Shown here: positions 8,571 through 16,826 of the stretch, one piece after another
Layout: each line of letters begins with the position of its first letter
Numbering within the stretch: position 1 is the stretch's first letter
Source: Acidovorax sp. A79
GTDB taxonomy: Bacteria; Pseudomonadota; Gammaproteobacteria; Burkholderiales; Burkholderiaceae_C
NCBI RefSeq assembly: GCF_041154505.1
Contig: NZ_AP028672.1
Span: 4,628,501-4,692,500 of the forward strand
Length of the DNA stretch: 64,000 bases
Direction: 5' to 3'
Program-made: the position numbers and the translations under genes
The notes under the pieces: model-generated
Seen by the model: the letters and a program-made list of their open reading frames with translations, nothing else
Databases searched by the model: none
Told to the model about the DNA's origin: nothing

Positions 8571-10001
8571 TCAGGCAGCGCGCGGGAGGGGAATGCCGAC
8601 GAAAAAGCCCACGCCCCGGCCATTCAGGCCGTCCCCCAGCCGCACCTGTCCGCCCATGCGCAGCACGGCCTGCCGCACGATGGCCAGGCCCAGCCCCGAG
8701 CCGTTGGCGGCATGCCCCAGGCCCCGGTAGAAACGCTCGAACACCCGGCTGCGCTCGGCGGCGGGAATGCCCGGCCCGTCGTCCTGCACCGCCAGGTGGA
8801 GCTCGCCGGCTTCCTCGCGCAGGGTGAGCGACACGCTGCCGCCCGACTCGGCATAGCGCACGGCGTTGTCGATGAGGTTGTGCGCGATGGATTCGAAGGC
8901 GGGCAGGTCGAGCCGCGCGGGCAGGCTGTCGGGAGCGTCCAGCGACAGCTCGATCTGCCGCGCCATCGCCTGCGGCGCGGCCTGTGCGAGCGCGGCGCGC
9001 AGCCACTGCGCCACGTCCAGGTCGCGCGGTGCGGGGCGCTGCGCCTCGTCGAGCGCGGCCAGGTCCAGCAGCTGCTGCGCCAGGTGCGAGGTGCGGGCAA
9101 TGGCCTGCTCCAGGTGCGCCTGGGCCTGCGTGCGTTCGTCCTCGCTCTGCGAGCGCGCCATCACATGGGCCTGCGCCGTGATCACGGCCAGCGGCGTGCG
9201 GATCTCGTGCGCGGCATCCTGCACGAAGGCCCGCTCGCGCTCGACCTTCTGGCGCAGCTGGGCGAAGAGGTGGTCCAGCGACTGTTCCAGCGGCTTGAGC
9301 TCGCGGTGCCGCGCGTTGAAGCCCACGGGCTTCAGGTCGTCGGTGTTGCGCTGTGCGATGCGCCGGGCGAGTTGCTGCAGGGGGCGCAGGCCATTGCGCA
9401 CCGACAGCCAGACGGGCAGCAGCACGAAGGGCGAGGCCAGCAGCAGGTAGGGCACCAGCGCACGGCCGTTGTACTGCAGGAAGTTGGAGTCCGTGCGTTT
9501 GGGCTCGATCACCCGCAAGGCCCAGCGCGCGTTGTGGCCCGTGTAGATGCGGTAGACGGTGCCGCCCAGACGGGCCTCCGTGATCACGCCCACCGCTTCT
9601 GGCGTGGCGGGCGGCGGCGTCAACGGTTGCAGTCCGGGCGATGCGAATACCGGCTGGCCGGTGGCGGCGTCTTTCAGTTCATGCAGCAATGTGCCGGGCA
9701 GCAGGCCGATCTGGCGACGGCGGATGTTGGTCCAGTGGTCGGTCGAGGCCAGAGCGGCGGAGGCTTGCGAACGGTCCGTGAGGTGGGCCAGTGAGTCCAG
9801 CACCGCGTCGCCATACTTCTGCAGGCCCGGGTCATAGGTGATGGCCTGCTTGTAGTTGACGTAGTTGTAGCCGAGCAGGACAACCCACACCAGGACGAAG
9901 GCCACCATGACCGAGATCACGCTGCGGCGCACCAGCGTGGGCTCGGCCAGCCTGGTCCAGGCGGTGTGCAGCTTGCGGGGAAGGGAGACGGGGCGGGTCA
10001 T
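8571..10001 (-). CDS. Two-component sensor histidine kinase (QseC/TctE-like)
   Basis: 476 residues, inner membrane. Transmembrane helix 1 is at about residues 28-46, a periplasmic domain of about 135 residues follows, and helix 2 is at about 183-201. Next come a HAMP-like linker, a HisKA domain with DAAHEIRTPL (phosphorylated His265), and an ATPase domain with HNLIDNAVRYAE, DDGPGIP and GSGLGLAIV boxes. The ATG overlaps the regulator's TGA (ATGA), so the pair is translationally coupled. The ligand is unknown; the periplasmic domain contains no motif I recognise. Confidence 0.9.
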   Translation of the reverse strand: MTRPVSLPRKLHTAWTRLAEPTLVRRSVISVMVAFVLVWVVLLGYNYVNYKQAITYDPGLQKYGDAVLDSLAHLTDRSQASAALASTDHWTNIRRRQIGLLPGTLLHELKDAATGQPVFASPGLQPLTPPPATPEAVGVITEARLGGTVYRIYTGHNARWALRVIEPKRTDSNFLQYNGRALVPYLLLASPFVLLPVWLSVRNGLRPLQQLARRIAQRNTDDLKPVGFNARHRELKPLEQSLDHLFAQLRQKVERERAFVQDAAHEIRTPLAVITAQAHVMARSQSEDERTQAQAHLEQAIARTSHLAQQLLDLAALDEAQRPAPRDLDVAQWLRAALAQAAPQAMARQIELSLDAPDSLPARLDLPAFESIAHNLIDNAVRYAESGGSVSLTLREEAGELHLAVQDDGPGIPAAERSRVFERFYRGLGHAANGSGLGLAIVRQAVLRMGGQVRLGDGLNGRGVGFFVGIPLPRAA

Positions 10002-10654
10002 GCCTGCAGCAGATAGCCCACCCCGCGCACGGTGCGGATCAGCTCCGGCCCGATCTTGCGGCGCAGGTTGGACACGTGCACTTCGATGGCGCCGAAATCC
10101 ACGGGTTCGCCCAGCGGGTCCAGCCGCTGGGCGAGCACGCCCTTGGGCACCACGGCGCCGGGCTCGCGCGCCAGCTCCAGCAGCAGCTGGAACTCGCGCG
10201 GCGACAGATCCAGCGGCTCGCCGCCGCGCCGCGCCTGGTGGCGCCGGGGCTCGACCACCAGCTCGCCCAGCACCCACCGCTCGCTGGCCTGCCGCGCGCT
10301 GCGGCGCAGCACCGCACGGATGCGCGACATCAGCTCGGCCGTGGCGAAGGGCTTGATCACGAAGTCGTCCGCGCCGCCGTCCAGCCCCGCCAGCCGGTCC
10401 TCGACCGCCGAGCGCGCGGTGATCACGATGATGGGCACCTGCTGGCCCTGCGCGCGCCAGCGGGCGAGCAGGTCGAACCCGCTGCCGTCGGGCAGGGTCA
10501 GGTCCAGCAGCACGCAGTCGATGGTGTTTGCGTCCACCGTGGCCGGCGCATCCACGGCGCGGCGCAGCCATTCGCTGGTCAGGCCCTCCACCTTCAGCGC
10601 GGACTGCAGCGCGCGGCCCAGGTCGAGGTCGTCTTCGATGAGCAGGATGTGCAT
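9998..10654 (-). CDS. OmpR-family response regulator
   Basis: 218 residues when started at MHILLIEDD. An ATG nine bases upstream (10663) is also possible, and neither has a good ribosome site. Receiver domain residues 1-115 have the acidic pair in IEDD, phosphoacceptor Asp51 in LLDLTLPDGSG, the ITARS loop and the invariant lysine in DFVIKPF. The C-terminal winged helix carries LSPREFQLLLEL and the recognition segment VDFGAIEVHVSNLRRKI, ending in RTVRGVGYLL. It is coupled to the sensor kinase downstream, so it is expected to be phosphorylated by it. Confidence 0.92.
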   Translation of the reverse strand: MHILLIEDDLDLGRALQSALKVEGLTSEWLRRAVDAPATVDANTIDCVLLDLTLPDGSGFDLLARWRAQGQQVPIIVITARSAVEDRLAGLDGGADDFVIKPFATAELMSRIRAVLRRSARQASERWVLGELVVEPRRHQARRGGEPLDLSPREFQLLLELAREPGAVVPKGVLAQRLDPLGEPVDFGAIEVHVSNLRRKIGPELIRTVRGVGYLLQA

Positions 10655-10788
10655 GGGAGGCATTGTGGGGGCTGGCAATGCGCGGCGGCCTGTAGCGTGC
10701 GCGATCGGCGGACCTTCTTTGGCGTGCCTTAAGCTGGGCTCTTTCACAATCCCAAGCACATCAACAAGCAATATCGGGAGCGGGTGGC

Positions 10789-12756
10789 ATGCAAATGAAA
10801 CGGTTCTGCACATGGGCAGGTCTGGCGGTGTGTGCACTGTGGCTGGCGGGTTGCGCCAGTGGCCCTGCGCACCCTGCACTGGTGGGCGGTCAGTTGCCCG
10901 ATCTGGTGCCGGTGCGCGACTTCGTGGCCAGCCGGCAGTCCACCGGTGGTTACCGGGTGTCGCCGGACGGCCAGCGCATCGCCTGGTTCGGCGTGGATGG
11001 CGTGGTGCCCGCGATCTGGGTGCAGCCTATCGACGGTGGCAGTGCCAAGGCCTTCCGCATCCGGGCCCGATCTATCCGCTTCAGCGCAGACAGCCGCTGG
11101 CTGGGCATCACGGCCGACCTCACGGGCGATGAGAACACGCGCATCTTTGCGGGCGAAGTGGAGGGCCCCGGCACGGACTTGCGCGAGCTGATGCCGGCGC
11201 CCCGTTCGGTGGCGCATTTTGTGGACGCCGTGGAGGGCACTGCCGACTTCATCGTCACCTCCAACCAGCGCGACAAGAAAGTCTTCGACCTGTACCGGGT
11301 CAGCGCTGCAGGCGGCGCGCCGGTGCTGCTGGCCACCAACCCTGGCAACGTCAACTGGTGGGGCGTGGACCCGGGTGGCCAGCTGCGGGCGCGCGCGCAG
11401 TTGCGCGGCGACGAGGCCCTGCTGGAGCGTCCAGGCACGGAGCCCGGCAGCTGGGTCACCGTGGCGCAGCGCAGCCGCTGGGACACCCTGAGCATCTTTG
11501 GCCTGCACGACGAGGGGCGCAAGGCGTGGGCTCTGTCCAACCGTGGCCGCGACAAGCTGGCGCTGGTGCGGCTCGACATGATCACCGGCGCCGAGGATGA
11601 GTTGTTCGCATCGCCCGATGTGGACCTGGACAGCGTAACGCTGAGCCGCCGAACGCGCGAGCCTTTGGTGGCCAACTTCATGCCAGGCTACCCGGCGCGC
11701 CAGGTGTTCGACCCCGCGTTGGCCGCGCGGCTGTCCGCACTGGCGGGCGAACAGCCAGCAGAGGTGTTCGTGACCAGCATGGACCGCACCGACACTGTGT
11801 TGGCGGTATCCGTCTCGACGGACCGAGGCACGCGCAGCTATCTGCTGCGCGAAGGGCAAGAGCCACGGCTACTGGGGGAAAACCGCCTGAGCCTGATTGC
11901 CAAGGACCTGGCACCGACCAGGCCCATCACCTACGTCGCTCGCGACGGCTTGACGGTGCATGGATACCTCACACTGCCTCAGGGAGTGGTGCCGCAACGC
12001 TTGCCGATGGTGCTGCTGGTGCATGGTGGTCCCTGGGCGCGCGACCGCTGGGGCGATGGGGCCACAAGCCGTGCGATGCAGCAGTTTCTGGCCAACCGGG
12101 GCTATGCCGTGCTGCAGGTCAACTACCGGGGTTCCAGCGGCTATGGCCGCGCGCACATGGAAAGAGCCATGGGTGAATTCGCGGGACGCATGCACGATGA
12201 CCTGGTGGACGGCGTGCGCTGGGCCGTGGAGCAGGGCGTGGCCGACCCGACGCGCGTGGCGATCTACGGCGCGAGCTACGGCGGCTACTCGGCGCTGGTC
12301 GGCGCGACCTTTACCCCTGAGGTCTTTGCCTGCGCCGTGGACGTGGTGGGCGTGACGGACATCGCCCGGCTGCTGGAGGCCGCGCCGCCCTATTGGGAGC
12401 TGGGCCTGCCCTGGTGGCATCGCTATGTGGGCAATCCGGCCGTGCCGGAGGACCGCGCCCGCATGGATGCCAAGTCGCCCCTGTACCGCGCCGAGCATGC
12501 GCAAAAGCCCATCCTCGTCATGCATGGCGTGAACGACCCCCGGGTGAAGCTGGATCAGTCCGAACGGATGGTGGCCGCACTGCGCAAGGCGGGCAAGGAG
12601 GTGGACTACGTCACCTTCACCGGCGACGGCCATGGCAACCAGAAGTGGAGCAACAACCTCACCATGTACCGCAAGACCGAAGACTTCCTGGCCCAATGCC
12701 TGGGCGGGCGCACAGGTGGGTTCGACTACTACCAGCTGGGCGCGTGGGCGTTTTGA
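10789..12756 (+). CDS. S9-family peptidase lipoprotein (acylaminoacyl/prolyl oligopeptidase type)
   Basis: 655 residues. GGGAG lies 8 bases before the ATG. A lipobox LAGC (cysteine 22) predicts a lipid-anchored periplasmic protein, unlike the mostly soluble members of the family. Residues 50-370 look like a TolB/WD-type propeller (GGYRVSPDGQRIAW, IRFSADSRWLGI). Residues 390-640 form the alpha/beta hydrolase with PMVLLVHGGPWARD, nucleophile Ser496 in GASYGGY, Asp583 in GVNDPRV and His615 in GDGHGN. It is translationally coupled to the small downstream gene, three bases away. Confidence 0.88.
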   Translation: MQMKRFCTWAGLAVCALWLAGCASGPAHPALVGGQLPDLVPVRDFVASRQSTGGYRVSPDGQRIAWFGVDGVVPAIWVQPIDGGSAKAFRIRARSIRFSADSRWLGITADLTGDENTRIFAGEVEGPGTDLRELMPAPRSVAHFVDAVEGTADFIVTSNQRDKKVFDLYRVSAAGGAPVLLATNPGNVNWWGVDPGGQLRARAQLRGDEALLERPGTEPGSWVTVAQRSRWDTLSIFGLHDEGRKAWALSNRGRDKLALVRLDMITGAEDELFASPDVDLDSVTLSRRTREPLVANFMPGYPARQVFDPALAARLSALAGEQPAEVFVTSMDRTDTVLAVSVSTDRGTRSYLLREGQEPRLLGENRLSLIAKDLAPTRPITYVARDGLTVHGYLTLPQGVVPQRLPMVLLVHGGPWARDRWGDGATSRAMQQFLANRGYAVLQVNYRGSSGYGRAHMERAMGEFAGRMHDDLVDGVRWAVEQGVADPTRVAIYGASYGGYSALVGATFTPEVFACAVDVVGVTDIARLLEAAPPYWELGLPWWHRYVGNPAVPEDRARMDAKSPLYRAEHAQKPILVMHGVNDPRVKLDQSERMVAALRKAGKEVDYVTFTGDGHGNQKWSNNLTMYRKTEDFLAQCLGGRTGGFDYYQLGAWAF

Positions 12757-12758
12757 CC

Positions 12759-13118
12759 ATGCCGCGCGGTGCCTGGGTTCTGACGGTGTGGGCGATGATC
12801 GGTGCTGGCGCTGCCGCCGCCGCCGCGCAGGCGGCTGATCAAGGTTCCACGGAAGCGGTCTACACGCGGGCGCGTGTGGTGTCCGTGGACCGCGAAAGCG
12901 GGAGCGGCGGCAAGAAGCTGTATGTGCGCCTGAAGTTGCTGCCCCGCGCGAAGATTCCGTTCGCGACGCAGACCTTTCGGGTCGTCGACGCAAGCCTTCT
13001 GGCCGGCATCTCCGAGGGCGCATGGGTCAGGTTTCAGGCTCGGCGCGTGGACGGTGAAAACACGCTGACCGCCATCCACATTGCTGACGAGTGCAAGCGA
13101 TTCGAACCCTGCGACTGA
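12759..13118 (+). CDS. CusF-fold periplasmic protein lacking the metal ligands
   Basis: 119 residues with a signal peptide (first about 29 residues, ending AAAAAAQA). The mature domain follows the copper-binding CusF/PF11604 pattern: ARVVSVDRESG...KLYVRL, then KIPFATQTFRVVDASLLAGI, WVRFQARRVDG and LTAIHI. In CusF the ligand segment reads W-x-x-M-x-M; here the equivalent stretch is IPFATQTF, with Ile, Ala and Gln in place of Trp, Met and Met. A copper role is therefore unlikely by this site. TGACCATG couples it to the S9 peptidase, suggesting a partner function. The family assignment is by pattern only. Confidence 0.65.
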   Translation: MPRGAWVLTVWAMIGAGAAAAAAQAADQGSTEAVYTRARVVSVDRESGSGGKKLYVRLKLLPRAKIPFATQTFRVVDASLLAGISEGAWVRFQARRVDGENTLTAIHIADECKRFEPCD

Positions 13119-13125
13119 TGGGGGC

Positions 13126-13806
13126 TCAGGCGTAGAGCGTTCCCGCTCGCAGGGCTGCCAAGGCGTTGCTTAGGTTGATGCGCGCCTGCGCTTCATGGCG
13201 TTCATGGAACCATTCCGTGCCATAGATTCGCGGCCGCTCCAGAAACCCCTGCAGCACCGCGCTGCGCCCCGCTGCATACCGTGGCCAGCGCACGAAGAAG
13301 TACTCACGCCGCACATTGCGCTCGAACTGGCGGTAGACCGCGTCGATCTGGCCGAGGATGGCCAGATCGATGTCGACAACCCATTGCGCATCACCGGCCA
13401 GCGCGCCGGGGTTGTGGCGGGTGTCGAGGATGTGCTGGTGCACGCGCAGGACCATGGGCTCGGGCAGGTTCTGGCTGCGCAGGAAGCGCATGGCCCCGTC
13501 GGCACTGCGCTCCTCGTTGTGCTTGCTCCACGGCCAATAGATCGCGTCATGGAACCACAGGGCGAGGGCGGTGGCATGGGGGTCTTGCAGGGCACCGGGC
13601 TGCTGATCCTGCACCGTTTGCAGGTGCCGCAGGCAGGCCCACAGATGGGTGGTGTCGTGGTACGCGCGGGGCCAGTGGGCCCAGCCCAGGATGAGGCGCC
13701 GGCCCTCGGCGCGCCAGGCGGGGGTGTCGCGGCCCAGCGACTGGCCCAGCGCGTTCCAGTGCGCCTGCAGTTCGGCGCCATGGACGGGCTGGCGGCGCCA
13801 GGGCAT
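13126..13806 (-). CDS. HD-domain metal-dependent hydrolase (COG4339-like)
   Basis: 226 residues from ATG at 13806, where the conserved sequence begins. The longer in-frame extension reads through the duplicated argF tail and is unlikely to be coding. Signatures of the predicted HD-superfamily phosphohydrolases are AYHDTTHLWACL (His50), LALWFHDAIY (His86-Asp87), the NEERSA segment, and VVDIDLAILGQ further on. The substrate is unknown. It is convergent with the CusF-fold gene (7-base gap) and lies downstream of argF on the same strand. Confidence 0.82.
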   Translation of the reverse strand: MPWRRQPVHGAELQAHWNALGQSLGRDTPAWRAEGRRLILGWAHWPRAYHDTTHLWACLRHLQTVQDQQPGALQDPHATALALWFHDAIYWPWSKHNEERSADGAMRFLRSQNLPEPMVLRVHQHILDTRHNPGALAGDAQWVVDIDLAILGQIDAVYRQFERNVRREYFFVRWPRYAAGRSAVLQGFLERPRIYGTEWFHERHEAQARINLSNALAALRAGTLYA

Positions 13807-13820
13807 GGTGGAGAAGTGGA

Positions 13821-13880
13821 TCAGGCCACGCGGCCGAGCAAAAGGTACTCCATGAGTGCCTTTTGCACGTGCATCCTGTT
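13821..13880 (-). pseudogene. Duplicated 3' end of argF (gene fragment)
   Basis: Bases 13831-13880 are identical, 50 of 50, to 13992-14041, the last codons of argF. The similarity continues to a stop: this copy encodes HVQKALMEYLLLGRVA and a TGA, against ...LLLGRIA and TGA in the intact gene. The copies are 161 bases apart in direct orientation, and no other part of argF is present upstream of this one. It is a relic of a tandem duplication or of an event that used the argF 3' end as a target. Confidence 0.8.
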
Positions 13881-13981
13881 GTGGCTTCGGCGCGCGGCCT
13901 GCGGCCGCTTCACGTCCGCTGTGCGGACATGAGCCTGCGCCGAAACAGGCTGCCGGCGCGGGCGCGCCACCGGATCGCATG

Positions 13982-14902
13982 TCATGCAATCCGGCCGAGC
14001 AAAAGGTACTCCATGAGTGCCTTTTGCACGTGCATCCTGTTTTCTGCCTCGTCCCACACCACGGACTGCGGCCCGTCGATCACGTCCGCTTCGACTTCTT
14101 CGCCACGGTGGGCGGGCAGGCAGTGCATGAACAGGGCGTCCGGCTTGGCGGCGGCCATCATTTCGGCGTCCACGCACCAGTCGGCGAAGGCTTTCTTGCG
14201 CTCTTCGTTCTCGGCCTCGTAGCCCATGCTGGTCCACACGTCGGTGGTCACCAGGTCGGCGCCTTGGCAGGCTTCCAGCGGGTTGCTAAAGAATTGATAG
14301 CTGCCAGCGCTGATTCCGCCTGCGCCAGCGGCCAGTTTCTCATCCACTTCGTAGCCGCGCGGCGTGCTCACGTGCACCTTGAAGCCCAGCAGCGATGCCG
14401 CCTGCAGCCAGGTGTTGGCCATGTTGTTGCCATCACCCACCCAGGCCACGGTCTTGCCCTTGATGGCGCCGCGGTGCTCGATGAAGGTGAAGATGTCGGC
14501 CAGGATCTGGCAGGGGTGGTATTCGTTGGTCAGGCCATTGATGACCGGCACGCGCGAGTTGGCGGCAAAGCGCTCGATCTTGGCCTGCTCGTAGGTGCGG
14601 ATCATCACCAGGTCGACCATGCGGCTGATGACCTTGGCGCTGTCCTCGATGGGCTCGGCGCGGCCCAGCTGGCTGTCGCCCGTGGTCAGGTGCACCACGG
14701 AGCCGCCCAACTGGTACATGCCGGCTTCAAAACTCACGCGCGTGCGCGTGCTGGCCTTCTCGAAGATCATGGCCAGCGTGCGGTCCACCAGCGGGTGGTG
14801 CTTTTCGTAGGCCTTGAATTTCTTCTTGATGAGCGCGGCGCGCTCGAACAGGTAGGCGTATTCGTCGGCGGTGAGGTCGTTGAACTGCAGGTAATGTTTC
14901 AT
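13982..14902 (-). CDS. argF: Ornithine carbamoyltransferase
   Basis: 306 residues; makes citrulline from ornithine and carbamoyl phosphate in arginine biosynthesis, cytosolic trimer. The carbamoyl-phosphate motif STRTR is at residues 51-55; HPCQILAD, the ornithine-side VTTDVWTSMG, and FMHCLPAHRG are all present. Unusually, the loop before NPLEACQGADL is encoded by DNA matching the dispersed repeat (about 14293-14311), giving SAGSYQFF. The gene follows argD by 23 bases, so argD-argF form an operon. Its 3' end is duplicated downstream. Confidence 0.95.
   Translation of the reverse strand: MKHYLQFNDLTADEYAYLFERAALIKKKFKAYEKHHPLVDRTLAMIFEKASTRTRVSFEAGMYQLGGSVVHLTTGDSQLGRAEPIEDSAKVISRMVDLVMIRTYEQAKIERFAANSRVPVINGLTNEYHPCQILADIFTFIEHRGAIKGKTVAWVGDGNNMANTWLQAASLLGFKVHVSTPRGYEVDEKLAAGAGGISAGSYQFFSNPLEACQGADLVTTDVWTSMGYEAENEERKKAFADWCVDAEMMAAAKPDALFMHCLPAHRGEEVEADVIDGPQSVVWDEAENRMHVQKALMEYLLLGRIA
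14293..14311 (-). repeat. Dispersed element core embedded in the argF reading frame
   Basis: ATTGATAGCTGCCAGCGCT on the plus strand is the same core as the intergenic copies near 5229 and 53559. Here it lies inside argF and is translated in frame on the minus strand as part of a surface-type loop. Only the core half of the element is present. Confidence 0.55.
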
Positions 14903-14925
14903 GGATGCAATGTATCGCGGCGGGC

Positions 14926-16122
14926 CTATTCGGCCAGGATGGCCTTGACCAGCGGGGTCAGCTTGGCGACGATCTCGTCGGCCTCGGCGGTGGTGAGGAT
15001 CAGCGGCGGCACCAGGCGGATCACGCTGTCGGCCGTGACCGACAGCAGCAGGCCCGCCTCGGCCGCGCGGCCAATCAGCGCGCCGCAGGGCTTGGCAAGC
15101 TCGATACCCAGCATCAGGCCCTGGCCGCGAATCTCCTTCACGCCGGGCAGGCTGCCCAGCTCGCGCTGCAGCGCCGCGCGCAGGTGGTCGCCCACGGTGA
15201 CGGCGTTGTGCAGCAGGCCGTCCTCTTCCATGATGCGGATGGTCTCGACCCCGGCGCGCATCGCCAGCGGGTTGCCGCCGAAGGTGGTGCCGTGGTTGCC
15301 GGGCTGCAGCACGTTGGCGGCCTTGGGGCCGGCCACCACCGCGCCGATCGGCACGCCCGAGCCCAGGCCCTTGGCCAGGGGCATCACGTCGGGCACGATG
15401 CCCGCCCATTGGTGGGCGAACCACTTGCCGGTGCGGCCCATGCCGCACTGCACTTCGTCGATCATCATGAGCCAGCCACGCTCGTCGCACAGCTTGCGCA
15501 GCTGCTGCAGGTATTCGATGCGCATCGGGTTGATGCCGCCTTCGCCCTGGATGGTCTCGAAGAACACGGCCACCACGTTGGGGTTGCCTTCGGTGGCCTT
15601 CCTGATGGCTTCGATGTCGTTCAGCGGCACGCGGATGAAGCCTTCCACCAGCGGGCCGAAGCCGCTGTAGATCTTGGGGTTGCCCGTGGCCGACATGGTG
15701 GCGATGGAGCGGCCGTGGAAGGCCTTCTCGTACACCACGATCTCGGGCTTGGCGATGCCCTTGTCCACGCCGAACTTGCGGGCGATCTTCAGGGCCGCCT
15801 CATTGGCTTCCAGGCCCGAGTTGCAGAAGAACACGTTCTGCATGCCCGACAGCTCCACCAGCTTGGCCGCGAGCTGTTCCTGCAGCGGCACGTGGTAGTA
15901 GTTGGAGGTGTGGATCAGCTTGGTGATCTGGTCCTGCAGCGCGGGCACGAGCTTGGCGTGGTTGTGGCCCAGGGTGTTCACGGCGATGCCGCCCAGGCCG
16001 TCCAGGTATTCCTTGCCGTTCACGTCCCAGACTCGGCTGCCCTGGCCACGGGCCAGCGCGATGGGTACGCGGCCATAGGTGTTCATCACGTGGGGCGAAG
16101 CTGCCGGGGTGGTGGCGGTCAT
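14926..16122 (-). CDS. argD: Acetylornithine aminotransferase
   Basis: 398-residue class III PLP aminotransferase that converts N-acetylglutamate semialdehyde to N-acetylornithine; related enzymes also act in lysine synthesis. It has FFCNSGLEANEAALK, the YEKAFHGRS box, MMIDEVQCGMGRTG, and the Schiff-base lysine in MPLAKGLGSG (Lys251), then HGTTFGGNPLA. CAGGAG lies 9 bases before the ATG. It is the first gene of argD-argF, divergent from the DUF3579 gene. Confidence 0.95.
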   Translation of the reverse strand: MTATTPAASPHVMNTYGRVPIALARGQGSRVWDVNGKEYLDGLGGIAVNTLGHNHAKLVPALQDQITKLIHTSNYYHVPLQEQLAAKLVELSGMQNVFFCNSGLEANEAALKIARKFGVDKGIAKPEIVVYEKAFHGRSIATMSATGNPKIYSGFGPLVEGFIRVPLNDIEAIRKATEGNPNVVAVFFETIQGEGGINPMRIEYLQQLRKLCDERGWLMMIDEVQCGMGRTGKWFAHQWAGIVPDVMPLAKGLGSGVPIGAVVAGPKAANVLQPGNHGTTFGGNPLAMRAGVETIRIMEEDGLLHNAVTVGDHLRAALQRELGSLPGVKEIRGQGLMLGIELAKPCGALIGRAAEAGLLLSVTADSVIRLVPPLILTTAEADEIVAKLTPLVKAILAE

Positions 16123-16306
16123 GCAGAAATCTCCTGACGGTACGGTGATGGGCTGCCCTTGAGGGATCGAAGCCCGAGAAAGCGAAGCACGATTCTAGGG
16201 GGAGCACGATGAACGGCTGTTGACGATTGCGCATTACTGCAATGCGGCGCGGCCCACGCTGTTTCGGGGCCTGATCCGGAGTCCAGCATGTGGATTAGGG
16301 TCCCAG

Positions 16307-16320
16307 CTCTTATATAAGAG
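16307..16320. promoter_or_regulatory. Perfect 14-base palindrome in the argD/DUF3579 divergent region
   Basis: CTCTTATATAAGAG is fully self-complementary and AT-rich against a GC-rich background. It contains TATATA/TATAAG, which could act as a -10 on either strand. It lies 5 bases before an ATG (16326) and 71 before the preferred DUF3579 start. It may be an operator, promoter or both. Confidence 0.4.
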
Positions 16321-16391
16321 TTAGAATGCGCGTTGCGGTGCAGCATGCAGTGATCCTGCCTTGGCCGCGCCCCACTACCACTCCAATCCCG

Positions 16392-16724
16392 ATGGTTTCC
16401 CCCACCTCCAAAGAAGTCTTCATCCAGGGCATTACCCATGACGGGAAGACCTTTCGCCCCAGTGATTGGGCCGAGCGGCTGGCCGGGGTGATGAGCAGTT
16501 TTCGCCCGGGCGGAGCGCGGCCCGGCAGCCATCTGAGTTACTCGCCCTGGTGCATTCCGACCACGCTCAACGGGGTGAAGTGCGTGGTGGTGCACCGCGA
16601 CCTGCGCGACCACGAACCCATGGCCTGGGACTTCGTCATCAACTTCGCACGGGACAACAATCTGCAGGTGGCCGAAGCCTGCCTGTTGCCAGACCCGCCC
16701 CCCGCGCCTTCCGCCAGGCCTTGA
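16392..16724 (+). CDS. DUF3579-family protein
   Basis: 110 residues from MVSPTSKEVF. The conserved part is VFIQGITHDGKTFRPSDWAERLAGVM, then YSPWCIPTTLNGVKCVVV and DLRDHEPMAWDFVINFARDNNL. This matches the small betaproteobacterial DUF3579 family usually found beside argD. No ribosome site precedes 16392. A 22-residue longer start at 16326 is possible and would begin almost at the predicted transcription start, but its extension does not look conserved. The function is unknown. Confidence 0.75.
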   Translation: MVSPTSKEVFIQGITHDGKTFRPSDWAERLAGVMSSFRPGGARPGSHLSYSPWCIPTTLNGVKCVVVHRDLRDHEPMAWDFVINFARDNNLQVAEACLLPDPPPAPSARP

Positions 16725-16826
16725 CCTTTCCCCCGGTGCGCCTGCGCCGGCAGGTGCGGAGCGTCTTTCGTGGCGTGGCCGGCCACTTCCGGGGCCCCGG
16801 TTCCACCGCCGTTCAGTGTTTTGCGA

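Noticed and set aside
13096..13116. tRNA T-arm-like GGGTTCGAATC on the minus strand
   Set aside because: Flanking bases do not form the required stem and no anticodon or acceptor arm is present; the bases encode the end of the CusF-fold protein.
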